NCBI GenBank assembly: GCA_024291935.2
Contig: CM044322.1
Location: 24,365,405-24,429,404, forward strand
Direction of reading: 5' to 3'
DNA length: 64,000 nucleotides
From: Okapia johnstoni
Lineage: Eukaryota; Chordata; Mammalia; Artiodactyla; Giraffidae
Shown here: positions 13,170-24,135 of the stretch, in pieces
How positions within the stretch are numbered: position 1 is the first letter of the stretch
How the letters are laid out: the number at the start of each line of letters is the position of its first letter
Translations under genes and position numbers: made by a program
Notes under the pieces: model-generated
Databases searched by the model: none
Seen by the model: the letters and a program-made list of their open reading frames with translations, nothing else
Told to the model about the DNA's origin: nothing

Positions 13170-13984
13170 TTTTTTTAATTAATTTTTATTGGTGTATATA
13201 TGCTTTACAATTTTGGGTTAGTTTCCACTGTACAGCAAGGTGAGTCAGTTACACACATACATATATTCTCTCTTTTTTGGATTTCTTTCCCATTTAGGTC
13301 ACCAGAGAGCACTGAGTTCCCTGAACTATACAGTATGTTCTCATTAACTTACCTATTTTATACATAGTATCAGAAGTGTAAACATGTCAGTCCCAATCTA
13401 ACAAGTCATCGTCCCACCTTTCCCCCGCTTGGTGTTTATGTTTGTTCTCTATATCTGTGTCTATATTTCTGCTTTGCAAATAAGGTCATCTATACCATCT
13501 TTTCTAGAGTCTACATGTATGCGTTAATATATATTTGTTTTTCTCTTTCTGACTGACTTGACTCTGGATGACAGTCTCTAGGTCCATACACATCTCTACA
13601 AGTGACCCAGTTTTTTCCTTTTTATGGCTGAGTAGTATTCCTTTGTATATATGTACAGTCAGTCATCTCAGTTGCTCAGTCATGTCCAACTCTTTGCGAT
13701 CCCATGGACTGCAGCACACCAGGCTTCCCTGTCCATCACCAACTCCCAGAGCCTACTCTTAACTCCATTGCATTGGTGATGCCATCCAACTATCTCACTC
13801 AGTCATGTCTGACTCTTCGCAACCCCATGGAATTCTCTAGGCCAGAATACTGGAGTGGGTAGCCTTTCCCTTCTCCAGGGGATCTTCCCAACCCAGGGAT
13901 TGAACCCAGGTCTCCCACATTGCAGACGGATTCTTTACCAGCTGAATCCGCCCATATATATAAGGGAAGCCCGTATATATGTAC
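13170..13984 (-). mobile_element. L1 3'-end insertion in the hAT remnant
   Basis: Antisense L1 3' UTR after a T-rich tail. It is flanked by GGGCTGGATAATT at 13157-13169 and 13986-13998, a perfect 13-bp duplication. Confidence 0.85.
13657..13972 (-). mobile_element. BovA/Bov-tA composite SINE in the L1
   Basis: BovA-type 3' part (CAACTCTTTGCGATCCCATG) joined to a Bov-tA with its antisense tRNA head. It is flanked by GTATATATGTAC at 13645-13656 and 13973-13984, a perfect 12-bp duplication. Confidence 0.85.
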
Positions 13985-14150
13985 TGGGCTGGATAATTCT
14001 TTGATGTGAGTTACTGTCCCGTACACTGTCCAATGTTTAACAATATATTTGGTCTTGACCTGCTAGATGCCAAGTAGTACCTGCACACCCAGTTGTAACA
14101 ATCAAAAATGTCTCCAGACATTGGCAAACGCACCCTGGGGAGAAAAGCGC

Positions 14151-15078
14151 TTAAGACCCTCTTATCTTGGGCTTTGGTCTTTACAAAGCAGTTCCATCTT
14201 TGTTACCACATCTGAGAGTTACTATATCTTTGAGAATCAGGAAGGAACCTGTTCTTTGCTTTTACACAGCTGGTCAAGTGTCAGGAAAATAAATAGAACT
14301 AACAGCTGACTTTAAACTTAGAACTCTTTCTTCTATACATTTCTGAGGTTAGGGTTAGAAAGCTCCTTCAGGATGACTGATTTAAAAAGATAGTTACTTG
14401 ACACCACCCTACTGGAGATGTCAGTTCTGAGTTGAGGAATAAAATCCTCGTTAAATTAAAGTTTTGACAGAAGAACACTATTTAACCATTTTGCTATTTT
14501 CAGAATTTGATTCTTAATTTTATTTTGATGATCTTTCATTTCACTGCTTTGAAAGGGAAGTTTAGATTTCTTAAGTGGCTAGTTGTATTTTTGACCACTA
14601 GGGTTTCCAAACCTTTCAAACCTTTTATGATGAAAAGGAAGGTCCTAATAAAACTTGTTCACTTCCTATTGGGGCTGCATCATTGTGACAACAGTGTATC
14701 TGGTGGTGTTTTCCAAGAAAACCAAAATACAACACTGTCTTCAAAGACAGAAGTTTGCAGTAATTGTTACTGAGACTAGATCAGAAAACCAGAAGTGCTG
14801 AAATATGTATCTGAAAGGCACAAACTTCCCGAGACTATAGATAATAATCTTATTTTCTGTTTTTTGAAAAGAGAAAAGGTCTTGTGTTGCTTTTAAGTTG
14901 GTGTCTAAAGGTAAGGAACTAAAGTTGGCTAAGTAGGGTTAAAATAAACTTGAGATTTTAATTAAATTAAAATATGTTTATTTTTTTCATGATGTATTGC
15001 TTTACTTTTGAAATATAATTCAGCTGTGCTTAGGTATCAGACTTTAAATTCATCATTTTTGAAGTACATGGCAATTAA
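14151..15078. other. Non-repetitive interval
   Basis: AT-rich. The frame at 14507-14773 has no recognised homology. Confidence 0.35.
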
Positions 15079-15291
15079 TGTTTGCTGTTGTTTAGTCGCT
15101 AAGTCATGTCTGACTCTTTTGTGACCCCATGGACTGTAGCCTGCCAGGCTGTTTCCATGGAATTTCCCAGGCAAGAATACTGGAGCAGGTTGCCATTTCC
15201 TTCTGCAGGGGATCTTCCCAACCCAAGGATCAAACTTGTGTTTCCTGTACTGGCAGGTGGATTCTTTACCACTGAGCCACCAGGGAAGCCT
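15079..15291 (-). mobile_element. Bov-tA SINE
   Basis: Antisense Bov-tA ending in GAGCCACCAGGGAAGCC. Confidence 0.88.
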
Positions 15292-15454
15292 GATTAATAA
15301 TAATCAGTAATATTAAATGAGGGCCTACCTTGTGCTGCTACTGAAGCTGTTCTAGGAGCTCCAGTCTGGGAAGGCACTGGGCTGAAGCACAGAGCATGGC
15401 TAGAGAGTTGCCAAGATCTCCCTTTTCTATACGTTTAAAAATGTTTTAACATTT

Positions 15455-15570
15455 TCTGGACATTTGGCCTTATTTAAATTATGTAGCCTCTTTGAACCTC
15501 AGCTTCCTTATTTCTAAAATGCAGTAATAATATCAACCTTATGTTGTGAAGACAAAATAAAAAATAATAT
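15455..15570 (+). mobile_element. MIR fragment
   Basis: TTTGAACCTCAGCTTCCTTATTTCTAAAATG is the MIR core in sense orientation, degraded. Confidence 0.5.
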
Positions 15571-15654
15571 GAAATCTTAAGATTAAATTAGTATTTAATA
15601 ATTCATTGATAGCATCACATACAATTATATATTAATAATATATTATTAGTTATT

Positions 15655-18302
15655 AATTAATTTTGCTGAAGTTGAATGGTTCTATGAAGACCTACAAGAC
15701 CTTCTAGAACTAACACCAAAAAATGATGTCCTTTTCATCATAGGAAATTGGAATGCAAAAGTAGGAAGTCAAGAGATACCTGGAGAAACAGGCAGGTTTG
15801 GCCTTGGAGTGCAAAATGAAGCAGGGCAAAGGCTGACAGAGTTTTGCCAAGAGAACACACTGGTCATAGCGAACACCATCTTCCAACAACACAAGAGACA
15901 ATTTTACCTATGGACATCCCCAGATGGTCAATCCTGAAATCAAATTGATTATGTTCTTTGCAGCTGAAGATGGAGAAGCTCCACACAGTCGGCAAAAATA
16001 AGACCTGGAGCTGACTGTGGCTCAGATCGTGAGCTCCTGATTGTAAAATTCAGGATTAAATTGAAGAAAGTAGGGAAAACCATTAGACTATTCAGGTACA
16101 ATCTAAATCACATCCCTTAGAATTTTACAGTGGAAGTGACAAATAGATTCAAGGGATTAGATCTGATAGACAAGAGTGCCTGAAGAACTATGTACAGAGC
16201 TTCATTATACTGTACAGGAGGTGGTGACCTAAACCATCCCAAAGAAAAAGAAATGTAAGAAGGAAAAGTAATTGTCTGAGGAGGCCTTACAAATAGCTGA
16301 GAAGATGAGAGAAGTGAAAGGCAAAGGAGAAAGGGAAAGATATACCCAACTGTTACGCAAAATTCAAAGAACAGCAGGGAGAAATAAGAGATCCTTAAGT
16401 GAACAGTGCAGAGAAATAGAGGAGAACAATAGAATGGGAAAGACTAGAGATCTCTTCAAAAAAAATTGGAGATACCAAGAGAACATTTCATGGAATGATG
16501 AGCACAATAAAGGATAGAAATGGCAAGGACCTAACAGAAGCAGAAGAGATTAAGAAGAGGTGGCAAGAATACACAGAAGAACTATACAAAAAAGATCTTA
16601 ATGACCCAGATAACCATGATGGTGTGATCATTCACCTAGAGCCAGATACTCACCTAGAGCCAGACATCCTAGAGGGCAAGGTCAAGTGGGACTTAGGAAG
16701 TATCACTACAAACAAAGCTAGTGGAGGTGATGGAATTCCAGCTGAGCTATTTCAAATCCTAAAAGAGGATGCTGTTAAAGTGCTGCACTCAATATGCCAT
16801 CAAGTTTGAAAAGCTCAGCAGTGGCCACAGGACTGGAAAATGTATAGACTCTATGGGAGAGGGCAAGGGCGGGATGATATGGGAGAATGGCATGGAAGCA
16901 TGTAAATTATCATATGTGAAACGAATTGCCAGTCCAGGTTCAACGCATGATGCAGGGTGCTCGGGGCTGGTGTACTGGCATGACCTGGAGGGATGGGATG
17001 GGGAGGGAGGCGGAAGGGGGGTTCTGGAAAGGGAAAACATGTACACCCATGGTGGATTCGTGTCAATGTATGGCAAAACAAATACAATATTGTAAAGTTA
17101 AAAAATAGAAAATAAACTAATTTAATAAAAAAAAATGAAAGAAAAGGTCCATTTTCATTCCCAAAGGAGGACAATGCCAAAGAATGTTCAAACTGTTGGA
17201 CAATTGTGCTCTTTTCATATGGTAGTAAGGTAATGCTCAAAATCCTTCAACCTAGGCTTCAACAGTATGTGAAATGAGAACTTCCACATGTACAAGCTGG
17301 ATTTAGAAAAGGCAGAGGAACCAGAGATCAAATTGCCAACATCTGCAAACTTGTATGCAGGTCAAAAAGCAACAGTTAGAGCCAGACATGGAACAATGGA
17401 CTGGTTCAAAATCGGGAAAAGAGTACATCTGGCTATGTATTGTCACCCTGTTTATTTACCTTATATTCAGAGTACATCATAGGAAATGCCAGTCTGGATG
17501 AATCACAAGCTGGAATCAAGACTGCTGGGAGAAATATCAACAACCTGATACGTAGATGATACCACTCTAATGACAGAAAGTGAAGAGGAACTAAAGAACC
17601 TCTTAATGAGGATGAAAGAGGAGAGGGAAAAATCTGGTTTAAAATTCAGCATTCAAAAACTTAAGATCATGGCATCCAGTCCCATCATTTCATGCAAATA
17701 GAAGGGGAAAAAGTAGAAACAATGACAGATTTTATTTTGGGGGGCTCCAAAATCACTTCAGATGGTGACTGCAGTCGTGAAATTAATGACAAACCTAGAC
17801 AACATATTAAAAATAAAAAGACATCACTTTGCCAACAAAGGTTTGTATAGTCAAAGCTATGGTTTTCCCAGTAGTCATGTAGAGATGTGTGAGATGGACC
17901 ATAAAGAAGGCTGAGTGCTGAAGAATTGATGCTTTTGAGTTGTAGTGCAGGAGAAGACTCTTGAGAGTCCCTTGGACAGCAAGGAGGTCAAACTAGCAAT
18001 ACTGAAAGAAAATCAACCCTGAATGTCCATTGGAAGGACTGATGCTGAAGCTGAAGTTCCAATACTTAGGTTACCTGAAGTGAAGAGCTGACCCATTGGA
18101 AAAGACCCTGATGTTGAGAAAGACTGAGGGCAGGAGGAGCAGGGGGCAGCAGAGAATGAGATGGTTGGATGGCATCACCGATTTAATGGACATGAGTTTG
18201 AGCAAACTCCAGGAGATAGTAAAGGATGGGCAAGCTTGGTGTGCTGCAGTCCATGGGGTCGTAAAGGGGACAGACATGACTTAGAGACTGAACAACAACA
18301 GC
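15655..18302 (+). mobile_element. BovB (RTE) LINE, 5'-truncated
   Basis: Sense BovB from endonuclease sequence (GATGTCCTTTTCATCATAGG) to the 3' end with a CAACAACAGCA tail. It is flanked by AGTTATT at 15648-15654 and 18303-18309. The ORF is broken by many indels. At the RT active site a 2-nt loss precedes a YVDD in place of YADD (about 17550). Confidence 0.85.
16840..17138 (+). mobile_element. Artiodactyl L1 3' end inside BovB
   Basis: Sense L1 3' UTR (ACATGTACACCCATGGTGGA, AATACAATATTGTAAAGTTA) with an A-rich tail. It interrupts the BovB text between GGACTGGAAAA and GAAAAGGTCCATTTT. Confidence 0.8.
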
Positions 18303-19094
18303 AGTTATTTAGTGTTAATAATAAGTGACATAAAATGAAAATTATGTGATAATAAATATCAGTATAAATGTGTTAATCATTATTTTTGAGTATATTGAGT
18401 TGGTTTTGAATAATTACGAACATTTTTGATCAACAAGGAGGGCTGGTTTTTGAGGATTTCCATATTTTTCTCCAAATTGGGTCTCTTTATTTTTTTTATT
18501 TTTATTTTTATGATTTTATTTTTGAGTGCTAGTGTTACTTCCGTATCCTTAAACAATCATGTGAATGGAAACCTATCTGTAGATTTGAAACAAATATCAT
18601 TGGAGAAATGGTTTCTAGAACTTGTATATCACTGATGACATTTATTTGGGGAATGATTTCAGGACTGCAGGTGATGATGGCATCTTAAAAATTATTTTTA
18701 AAATTGGATTTATTTTTTATTCAGGTAATACTGATTTATGTAACATTATATGTTTCATATATTCAACATTAATATTTATACCTCTGTATACAGTATAGCA
18801 CTATTATATTTGTACTTCTGTATACAGTATAATTTCCATCTATCACCATATAGTTGACCTCTTTACCCACTTCACCCTCCACATCCTCCCTTTACCTCTG
18901 GTAACCACTACTCTAATCTCTATATTTATGCATTTCTGTTTGTTTGGTTTGGTTTTGTCCATTTATTTTTATTATTTTTATTCATTTTTATATAATATAC
19001 ATATGAGTGACATTATATGTCTTTGTGCATCAGATTTATTTCACTTAGCATAATGCTCTCAAGGTCCATTCATGTTGTTGCAAATGGTAAGCTT

Positions 19095-19218
19095 TCATTG
19101 TTTTTATGGCTGAATAGTAGTTTGTTGTGGGTGTGTGTGTGTATATATATATGCATGTATGAAGTCATATATATACACACACACACAACGGACTACTACT
19201 CAGCCATAAAAACAATGA
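19095..19218. repeat. L1-derived fold-back with a GT/AT core
   Basis: The left arm 19095-19152 (TCATTGTTTTTATGGCTGAA, then GT and TA repeats) is the reverse complement of 19166-19218 with a few mismatches. The loop is about 13 bp. The outer part of each arm is old L1 3' sequence. Confidence 0.8.
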
Positions 19219-19228
19219 TATCTTGTAG

Positions 19229-19452
19229 TTTTTCTCAGGTGACTCTAGTGGTAAAGAATCCGTCTGCCAATGCCTACAATGCAGGAGACATGAGTTCAAT
19301 TCCTGGGTTGTAAAGATCCCCAGGAGTAGGAAATTATAACCCACTCCAGTACTCTTGCGTGGAAAATTCCATGGACAGAGGACTGGTGGGGCTACAGTCC
19401 ATCGGGTCGCAAAGAGTAGGACACAACTAAGTGATTGAATAGATACACATAC
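19229..19452 (+). mobile_element. Bov-tA SINE
   Basis: Sense Bov-tA from AGGTGACTCTAGTGGTAAAG to the GACACAACTAAGTGATTGAA end. Confidence 0.85.
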
Positions 19453-19572
19453 GCTTCTTCATCTCTTAATTCATTGATGGGAACTTCAGTTATTTTCATA
19501 TCTCAGCAATCATACATAATGTGATGAACATAAGGGTGCATGCATGTATCTTTTCAAACTGATGTTTTCATG

Positions 19573-19790
19573 ATGCATGCTAAGTTGCTTCAGTTGTGTC
19601 TGACTCTTTGCAATCCTATGGAGCATAGCCCACCAGATCCCTCAATCCATGAGATTCTCCAGGTAAGAATACTGGAATGGGTTGCCATGCCTTCTTCCAG
19701 GGGAATCTTCCCAACCCAGAAATTGAACCTGTGTCTATTATGTCTCTTGCATTGTCAGGCAGTTTCTTTACCATTAGTGCCACCTGGTGT
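19573..19790 (-). mobile_element. Bov-tA SINE
   Basis: Antisense Bov-tA, ending ACCATTAGTGCCACCTGG. Confidence 0.85.
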
Positions 19791-20227
19791 TTTCATATCC
19801 TTGGATAAATACCTTGTTTGGGGGGTAACTGGATCATATGGTAGCTCTATTCTTAGTTTTTTGAGGAACCTCCACATTGTTTCCCATAGTGGCTGCATCA
19901 ATTTACATTCCTATCAACAGTGTACTAGGGTTCCTTTATCTTCACATCATCACCAACACTTGTTATATCTTATCTTTTTGATAATAGCCATTCTAATATG
20001 GCTCCTTGGAAGAAAAGTTATGACCAGCCTAGACAGTATATTAAAAAGCAGAGACATTACTTTGCCAACAAAGGTCCGTCTAGTCAAAGCTATGGTTTTT
20101 CCAGTAGTCATGTATGGATGTGACAGCTGGACTATAAAGAAAGCTGAGCTGTCACATCCATACATGACTACTAGAAAAACCATAGCTTTGACTAGATGGA
20201 CCTTTGTTGGCAAAGTAATGTCTCTGC

Positions 20228-20691
<464 letters not shown>

Positions 20692-20770
20692 ATGTCTCTG
20701 CTTTTTAATATACTGTCTAAGCTGGTCATAACTTTTCTTCCAAGGAGCAAGCGTCTTTTAATTTCATGGA

Positions 20771-21602
20771 TGAGACATAGCAAGTGAATATGTAGAAATA
20801 TGCAGTATGCCAGATGTTGAGAATTGCTTGGAGAAAGATAAAAACAAGAGAAAAGAAATGGTGATGCACCAGAACAAAGGAGAGAGGACCGAAATGAATA
20901 AAATTAGAAGTGAGAGGAGAAGTTACAACCAATATCACAGAAATGCAAACAATCATAAGAAAACGCTAAGAACAATTAATATGACAACAAATTGGGCCAT
21001 TTAGAAGAAACATATCATCTTCCAAGACTGAATCAGGAAAAACAGAAAAATCTGAGTAGACCAGTTAATAGTAATGAAACTGAATGAGTAATTTAAAAAC
21101 TATCAATAAGCTAAAGTCCAAGACCAGAAAGCTTCATGGGTGAACTTTACCAATATTTAAAGAGTTAACATCAAGGGAATGAATGCTTCCAAACTCATTC
21201 TATTAGGCCAGCATTACCCAGATACCAAAACCAAAGATACACACAAAAATTTATAGGCCAATATCCCTGATGAGCATAGATATAAACCACTCAACAAATT
21301 GTTAGCAAATCAAATTTAACAGTGCACTGAAAGAATTATGCATTAGGATCAAGTAGGATTTATTCCAGGGATACGAGGATGGTTCAGTACTTGCAAATCA
21401 CTCAGTGTGACACACCACATAACATTAATAAAAATCACATGATCATGTCAATAGATACAGAAAAAAAATTTGACAAAATTTATCATCCATTCATGATAAA
21501 AACTCTCTACAAAGTTGGTGTAATGGGAACATACCTTAACATAATAAAGCCCATTTATAACAAAGCTAACATGCTCAAAATTAAAAATTAAAGCATTTTC
21601 TC
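20771..21602 (+). mobile_element. L1 ORF2 middle segment in inverted orientation
   Basis: Sense L1 ORF2 sequence, including ATTTATTCCAGGGATACGAGG and the frame at 21379-21591 with [19 protein letters not shown]. It lies between antisense L1 pieces on both sides. Confidence 0.7.
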
Positions 21603-22140
21603 TAAGATCACATTTTTAGTAGCACATGGTTTAGTCTCCACATGTTTGCAATTTTCCCATTTTCTTCCTATATTTGATTTCCAGTTTTATATTATTGTGT
21701 TCAGAAAAATACTTAACGTAATTTCTATCATCTTAAATTTGTTTAGTCTTGGTTTTTTCCCCCTGGTATGTGGTCTGTTCTAGAAAATGTTCTATATGCA
21801 TTTGAAAAGAATGTGTGTTCTCCTATTTTTGGTTGGAATGTCCTGTAGACATTCATTTCAACTTCAATTTATGTGTCACTGCTTCCTTATTGATCTTCTG
21901 TCTGGGTGATCGTCCACCGATGTAAGTTGGCTGTTAAAGTCTCCTAACCTTATAATATTATTATCAGTTTCTTCCTTTATGTCTGTAAATATTTGCCTGA
22001 TTATTTGCTATATTAGGTGCATATATGTTAATGAATAATATTCCTCTTTTTGTATTGATCCCTTTATCATTATATAATGCCCTATTTTTTCTTTTGTTAT
22101 AGACCTTGTCTCAGCCTTGCTCTCTGAAATCTATTGAGTG
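21603..22140 (-). mobile_element. L1 ORF2 5' region, minus strand
   Basis: Antisense endonuclease-region L1 (GTTGGCTGTTAAAGTCTCCTAA), decayed. Confidence 0.7.
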
Positions 22141-22146
22141 TTCCCA

Positions 22147-22318
22147 CACCCAGGAGAAGGGGATGACAGAGAATGAGATGGTTGGATGGCATCACTGACT
22201 CAATGGACATGAATTTGAGCAAACTCTGGGAAATAGTAAAAGACAGGGAAGCCTGGAGTGCTGCAGTTCTTGGGGCCACAAAGAGTGGGACACAACCTAG
22301 CAACTGGAAAACAAAACA
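22147..22318 (+). mobile_element. BovB 3'-end fragment
   Basis: GGAGAAGGGGATGACAGAGAATGAGATGG and on to GGGACACAACCTAGCAACTG, a sense BovB 3' end. Confidence 0.8.
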
Positions 22319-22336
22319 CCCAGGTTCAGCTTAGGT

Positions 22337-22486
22337 GCTTACAGACACAGTACCTAACAACTCCATGGAGGTACTATTACTATCCTTCCCATTTTACAGA
22401 TTTGGAAATGGGGAATCAGAGAGTATAACTTGCTCATGATCAGAATGCTGGCATTCAGCAGGATACAAATCCAAGTCTTACTAACT
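22337..22486 (-). mobile_element. MIR SINE
   Basis: CATTTTACAGATTTGGAAATGGGGAATCAGAGAG is the antisense MIR core. Confidence 0.55.
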
Positions 22487-22735
22487 CAGGGTTTTTCAAC
22501 CTCAACACTATTGATACATTGGACCAGAAAATTCCTTATTCTGGGGACCAGTCTATGCACTGTACAGTGCTTCCCAACATCTCTGGGGTCCACCCGCAAG
22601 ATGCCAGTGCCAGTCCCCACCCCATGGAGTGGCGAAAACCAAAAATGTCTCTATACATGACCAGATGTGTCTGGGGGGGGGGGGGAAGCGGGTAAAATCC
22701 CCTTCTTTAAAAACCACTACCCTGACATGAGGGTG
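22487..22735. mobile_element. hAT-Charlie-like DNA transposon remnant
   Basis: TCAACCTCAACACTATTGAT to CCAAAAATGTCTCTATACATG, ending AAAACCACTAC. The same family as 13140-14150. A run of 13 G sits at 22673-22685. Confidence 0.6.
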
Positions 22736-22894
22736 TGGGAGGTGGGAGAAATGGCAGACATCATCATTATTACAGAGGATGAGGGACTGTGTTGTTAGGG
22801 AAGATTCTGAACGCTGATATCAATATCTGACCCAATATGGAAAGACAGGTGAGTTCAGTTTTTTCTTCTCGGCTTTATGATGAAAAGGACAAAG

Positions 22895-23370
22895 CCTGTT
22901 CATTCATTCTTTTCATTCAGTAGACATTGCCGAGCGCCCACTAAGTACCAAACCCTGATCTAGCCTTTGAGGAGAAAGCAAGGAACAAAACAAAAATTCC
23001 TGTCTTCACAGAGGTTACTTTCAAGGTAATACGTGAACAAGTGAAGGATGTGGTATCCCAGACAGTGATAAAACCATAGCAACAGAGTATGCAGGTGGGC
23101 CAGGGTGGGTATAGGAATACTGGTAGGGACTTACAATGTTAAATAAGGTGGCCAGGGTTGGCCTCACTCAGAAGGTGACATTTGAGCTGAGACCCACAGT
23201 AGGGGAGCGATTGAGGCCAGCTGAAGTCTCAGGGAAGAATGTTGCATAGGGAATAGTAAGTGCCAAGGCCCTGGGGCCTCTGGCAGGTTGAGGATTAGTA
23301 AGTGCAACCAGAGTGGAATTAGGAGGTGATGATGAGGTCAGAGTGTTGGTGGAAGGAACAGTGTGTGTGA
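22895..23370 (-). mobile_element. L2 fragment upstream of AADACL3
   Basis: Reads as antisense L2: TCATTCATTCTTTTCATTCAGTAGACATTGCC, GAAGGTGACATTTGAGCTGAG, AAGTGCCAAGGCCCTGGGGC. Confidence 0.65.
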
Positions 23371-23384
23371 TGTCCATAGTCACT

Positions 23385-23666
23385 TTGTTATTGTTCAGCC
23401 TCTAAGTTGTGTTTGACTCTTTGCAACCTCAGAGTTTGCTCAAACTCATGTCCATTGAGTCAGTGATGCTATCCAACTGTCTCATGCTCTGCTGCCCTCT
23501 TCTCCTTTTGCCTTCAGTCTTTCTCAGCATCAGGGTCTTTTCCAGTGAGTTGACTCTTCATATCAGGTGGCCAAAGTATTGGATCTTCAGCTCCAGCATC
23601 AGTTCTTCCCATGAATCTTCAGAGCTGATTTCCTTTAGGACTGACTAGTTTGATCTTCTTGCAGTC
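23385..23666 (-). mobile_element. BovB 3'-end / BovA2 fragment
   Basis: Antisense BovB 3' sequence (CATCAGGGTCTTTTCCAGTG, CAGGTGGCCAAAGTATTGGA) ending about 160 bp before the candidate CCAAT box of AADACL3. Confidence 0.85.
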
Positions 23667-23825
23667 ACTTAGCCAAGGCCATTTCTAGTAGCAGTGCTGG
23701 ATGCAAGCTTGGACTTTGGAGCTCTCCTTTCCAGCTGGGTCAGGTTGCACAAGCCACTTTCTCCTCTGCACAGGCCCTGTCCTACAATCAGGCCCTCACC
23801 TGAGTTTGTGACTCACCTGGCTGGA

Positions 23826-23830
23826 CCAAT
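23826..23830 (+). promoter_or_regulatory. AADACL3: Candidate CCAAT box of AADACL3
   Basis: CCAAT about 45 bp upstream of the candidate TATA box, the classic spacing. It lies in non-repetitive DNA between a BovB-derived fragment and exon 1. Confidence 0.4.
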
Positions 23831-23871
23831 GCTTGCAAGACATGGGAAGGTGGAGAGGGCAGGTGGTGGTG

Positions 23872-23877
23872 TATAAG
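23872..23877 (+). promoter_or_regulatory. AADACL3: Candidate TATA box of AADACL3
   Basis: TATAAG, 88 bp before the ATG. A start site about 30 bp downstream would give a 5' UTR of roughly 55-65 nt. This is inference from motif and spacing only. Confidence 0.5.
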
Positions 23878-23964
23878 TGGAGCAAGTCTGCCAGCTCCCA
23901 ACTGTTGTCAAATGGTCCTGTCCTGAGTAGTCTCTGTGGCCTCTCCCATGGTAGAAACAGCAGG

Positions 23965-24135
23965 ATGTTGATCTTGTTCCTCCTCCTGCTCCTTGCTACA
24001 GTTTGTGTGGCCTCCGTGGGTGTCGGACTGTGGGTCATCGGCAACCACTTCTTCACCACAGACATCCCTGCTGCCATCAGCCATCCAGTGAGACTGCGGG
24101 TCCTCCATTGCATCTTCCAGCTTTTGATGACGTGG
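23965..24135 (+). CDS. AADACL3: AADACL3 coding exon 1
   Basis: 57 codons, ending in phase 0 at the donor TGG|GTGAGT. It encodes the leucine-rich signal-anchor and the FFTTDIPAAISHP segment typical of the AADAC family N terminus. Reading on without splicing enters a Bov-tA SINE, so the donor is needed. Confidence 0.92.

Larger units (their letters stand above)
13140..14150. mobile_element. hAT-Charlie-like DNA transposon remnant, interrupted
   Basis: Outer pieces at 13140-13169 and 13986-14150 form one element (ACTGACATTGGGGCTGGATAATT continuing to CAATCAAAAATGTCTCCAGACATTGGCAAA). This is a family I associate with MER5/MER20-type nonautonomous hAT elements. The same sequence recurs at 22487-22735. 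Confidence 0.6.
18690..19998 (-). mobile_element. Old L1 3' region, minus strand
   Basis: Antisense L1 3' UTR and ORF2 C terminus in pieces (18690-19228, 19453-19572, 19791-19998), interrupted by two Bov-tA SINEs and the fold-back at 19095-19218. Confidence 0.7.

Noticed and set aside
14507..14773. 88-codon hydrophobic frame
   Set aside because: AT-rich sequence gives Phe/Leu-rich chance frames; no recognisable domain.
15106..15297. Open frames over SINEs (also 6577, 24187, 33341, 42676, 53053)
   Set aside because: Translations of Bov-tA in various frames, with no host gene signal.
16495..17095. Plus-strand frames that could suggest a novel gene
   Set aside because: BovB ORF text running into an inserted L1 3' UTR.
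22300..23960. AADACL4 upstream of AADACL3, as in human
   Set aside because: No second set of AADAC exons (HGGG, GDSxGG or DGFHG) was found anywhere in the window; it may lie to the left.
23833..23964. Longer AADACL3 start upstream of 23965
   Set aside because: The open frame extends upstream only by non-ATG or internal starts within the promoter-like region. It would put about 44 residues before the signal-anchor.
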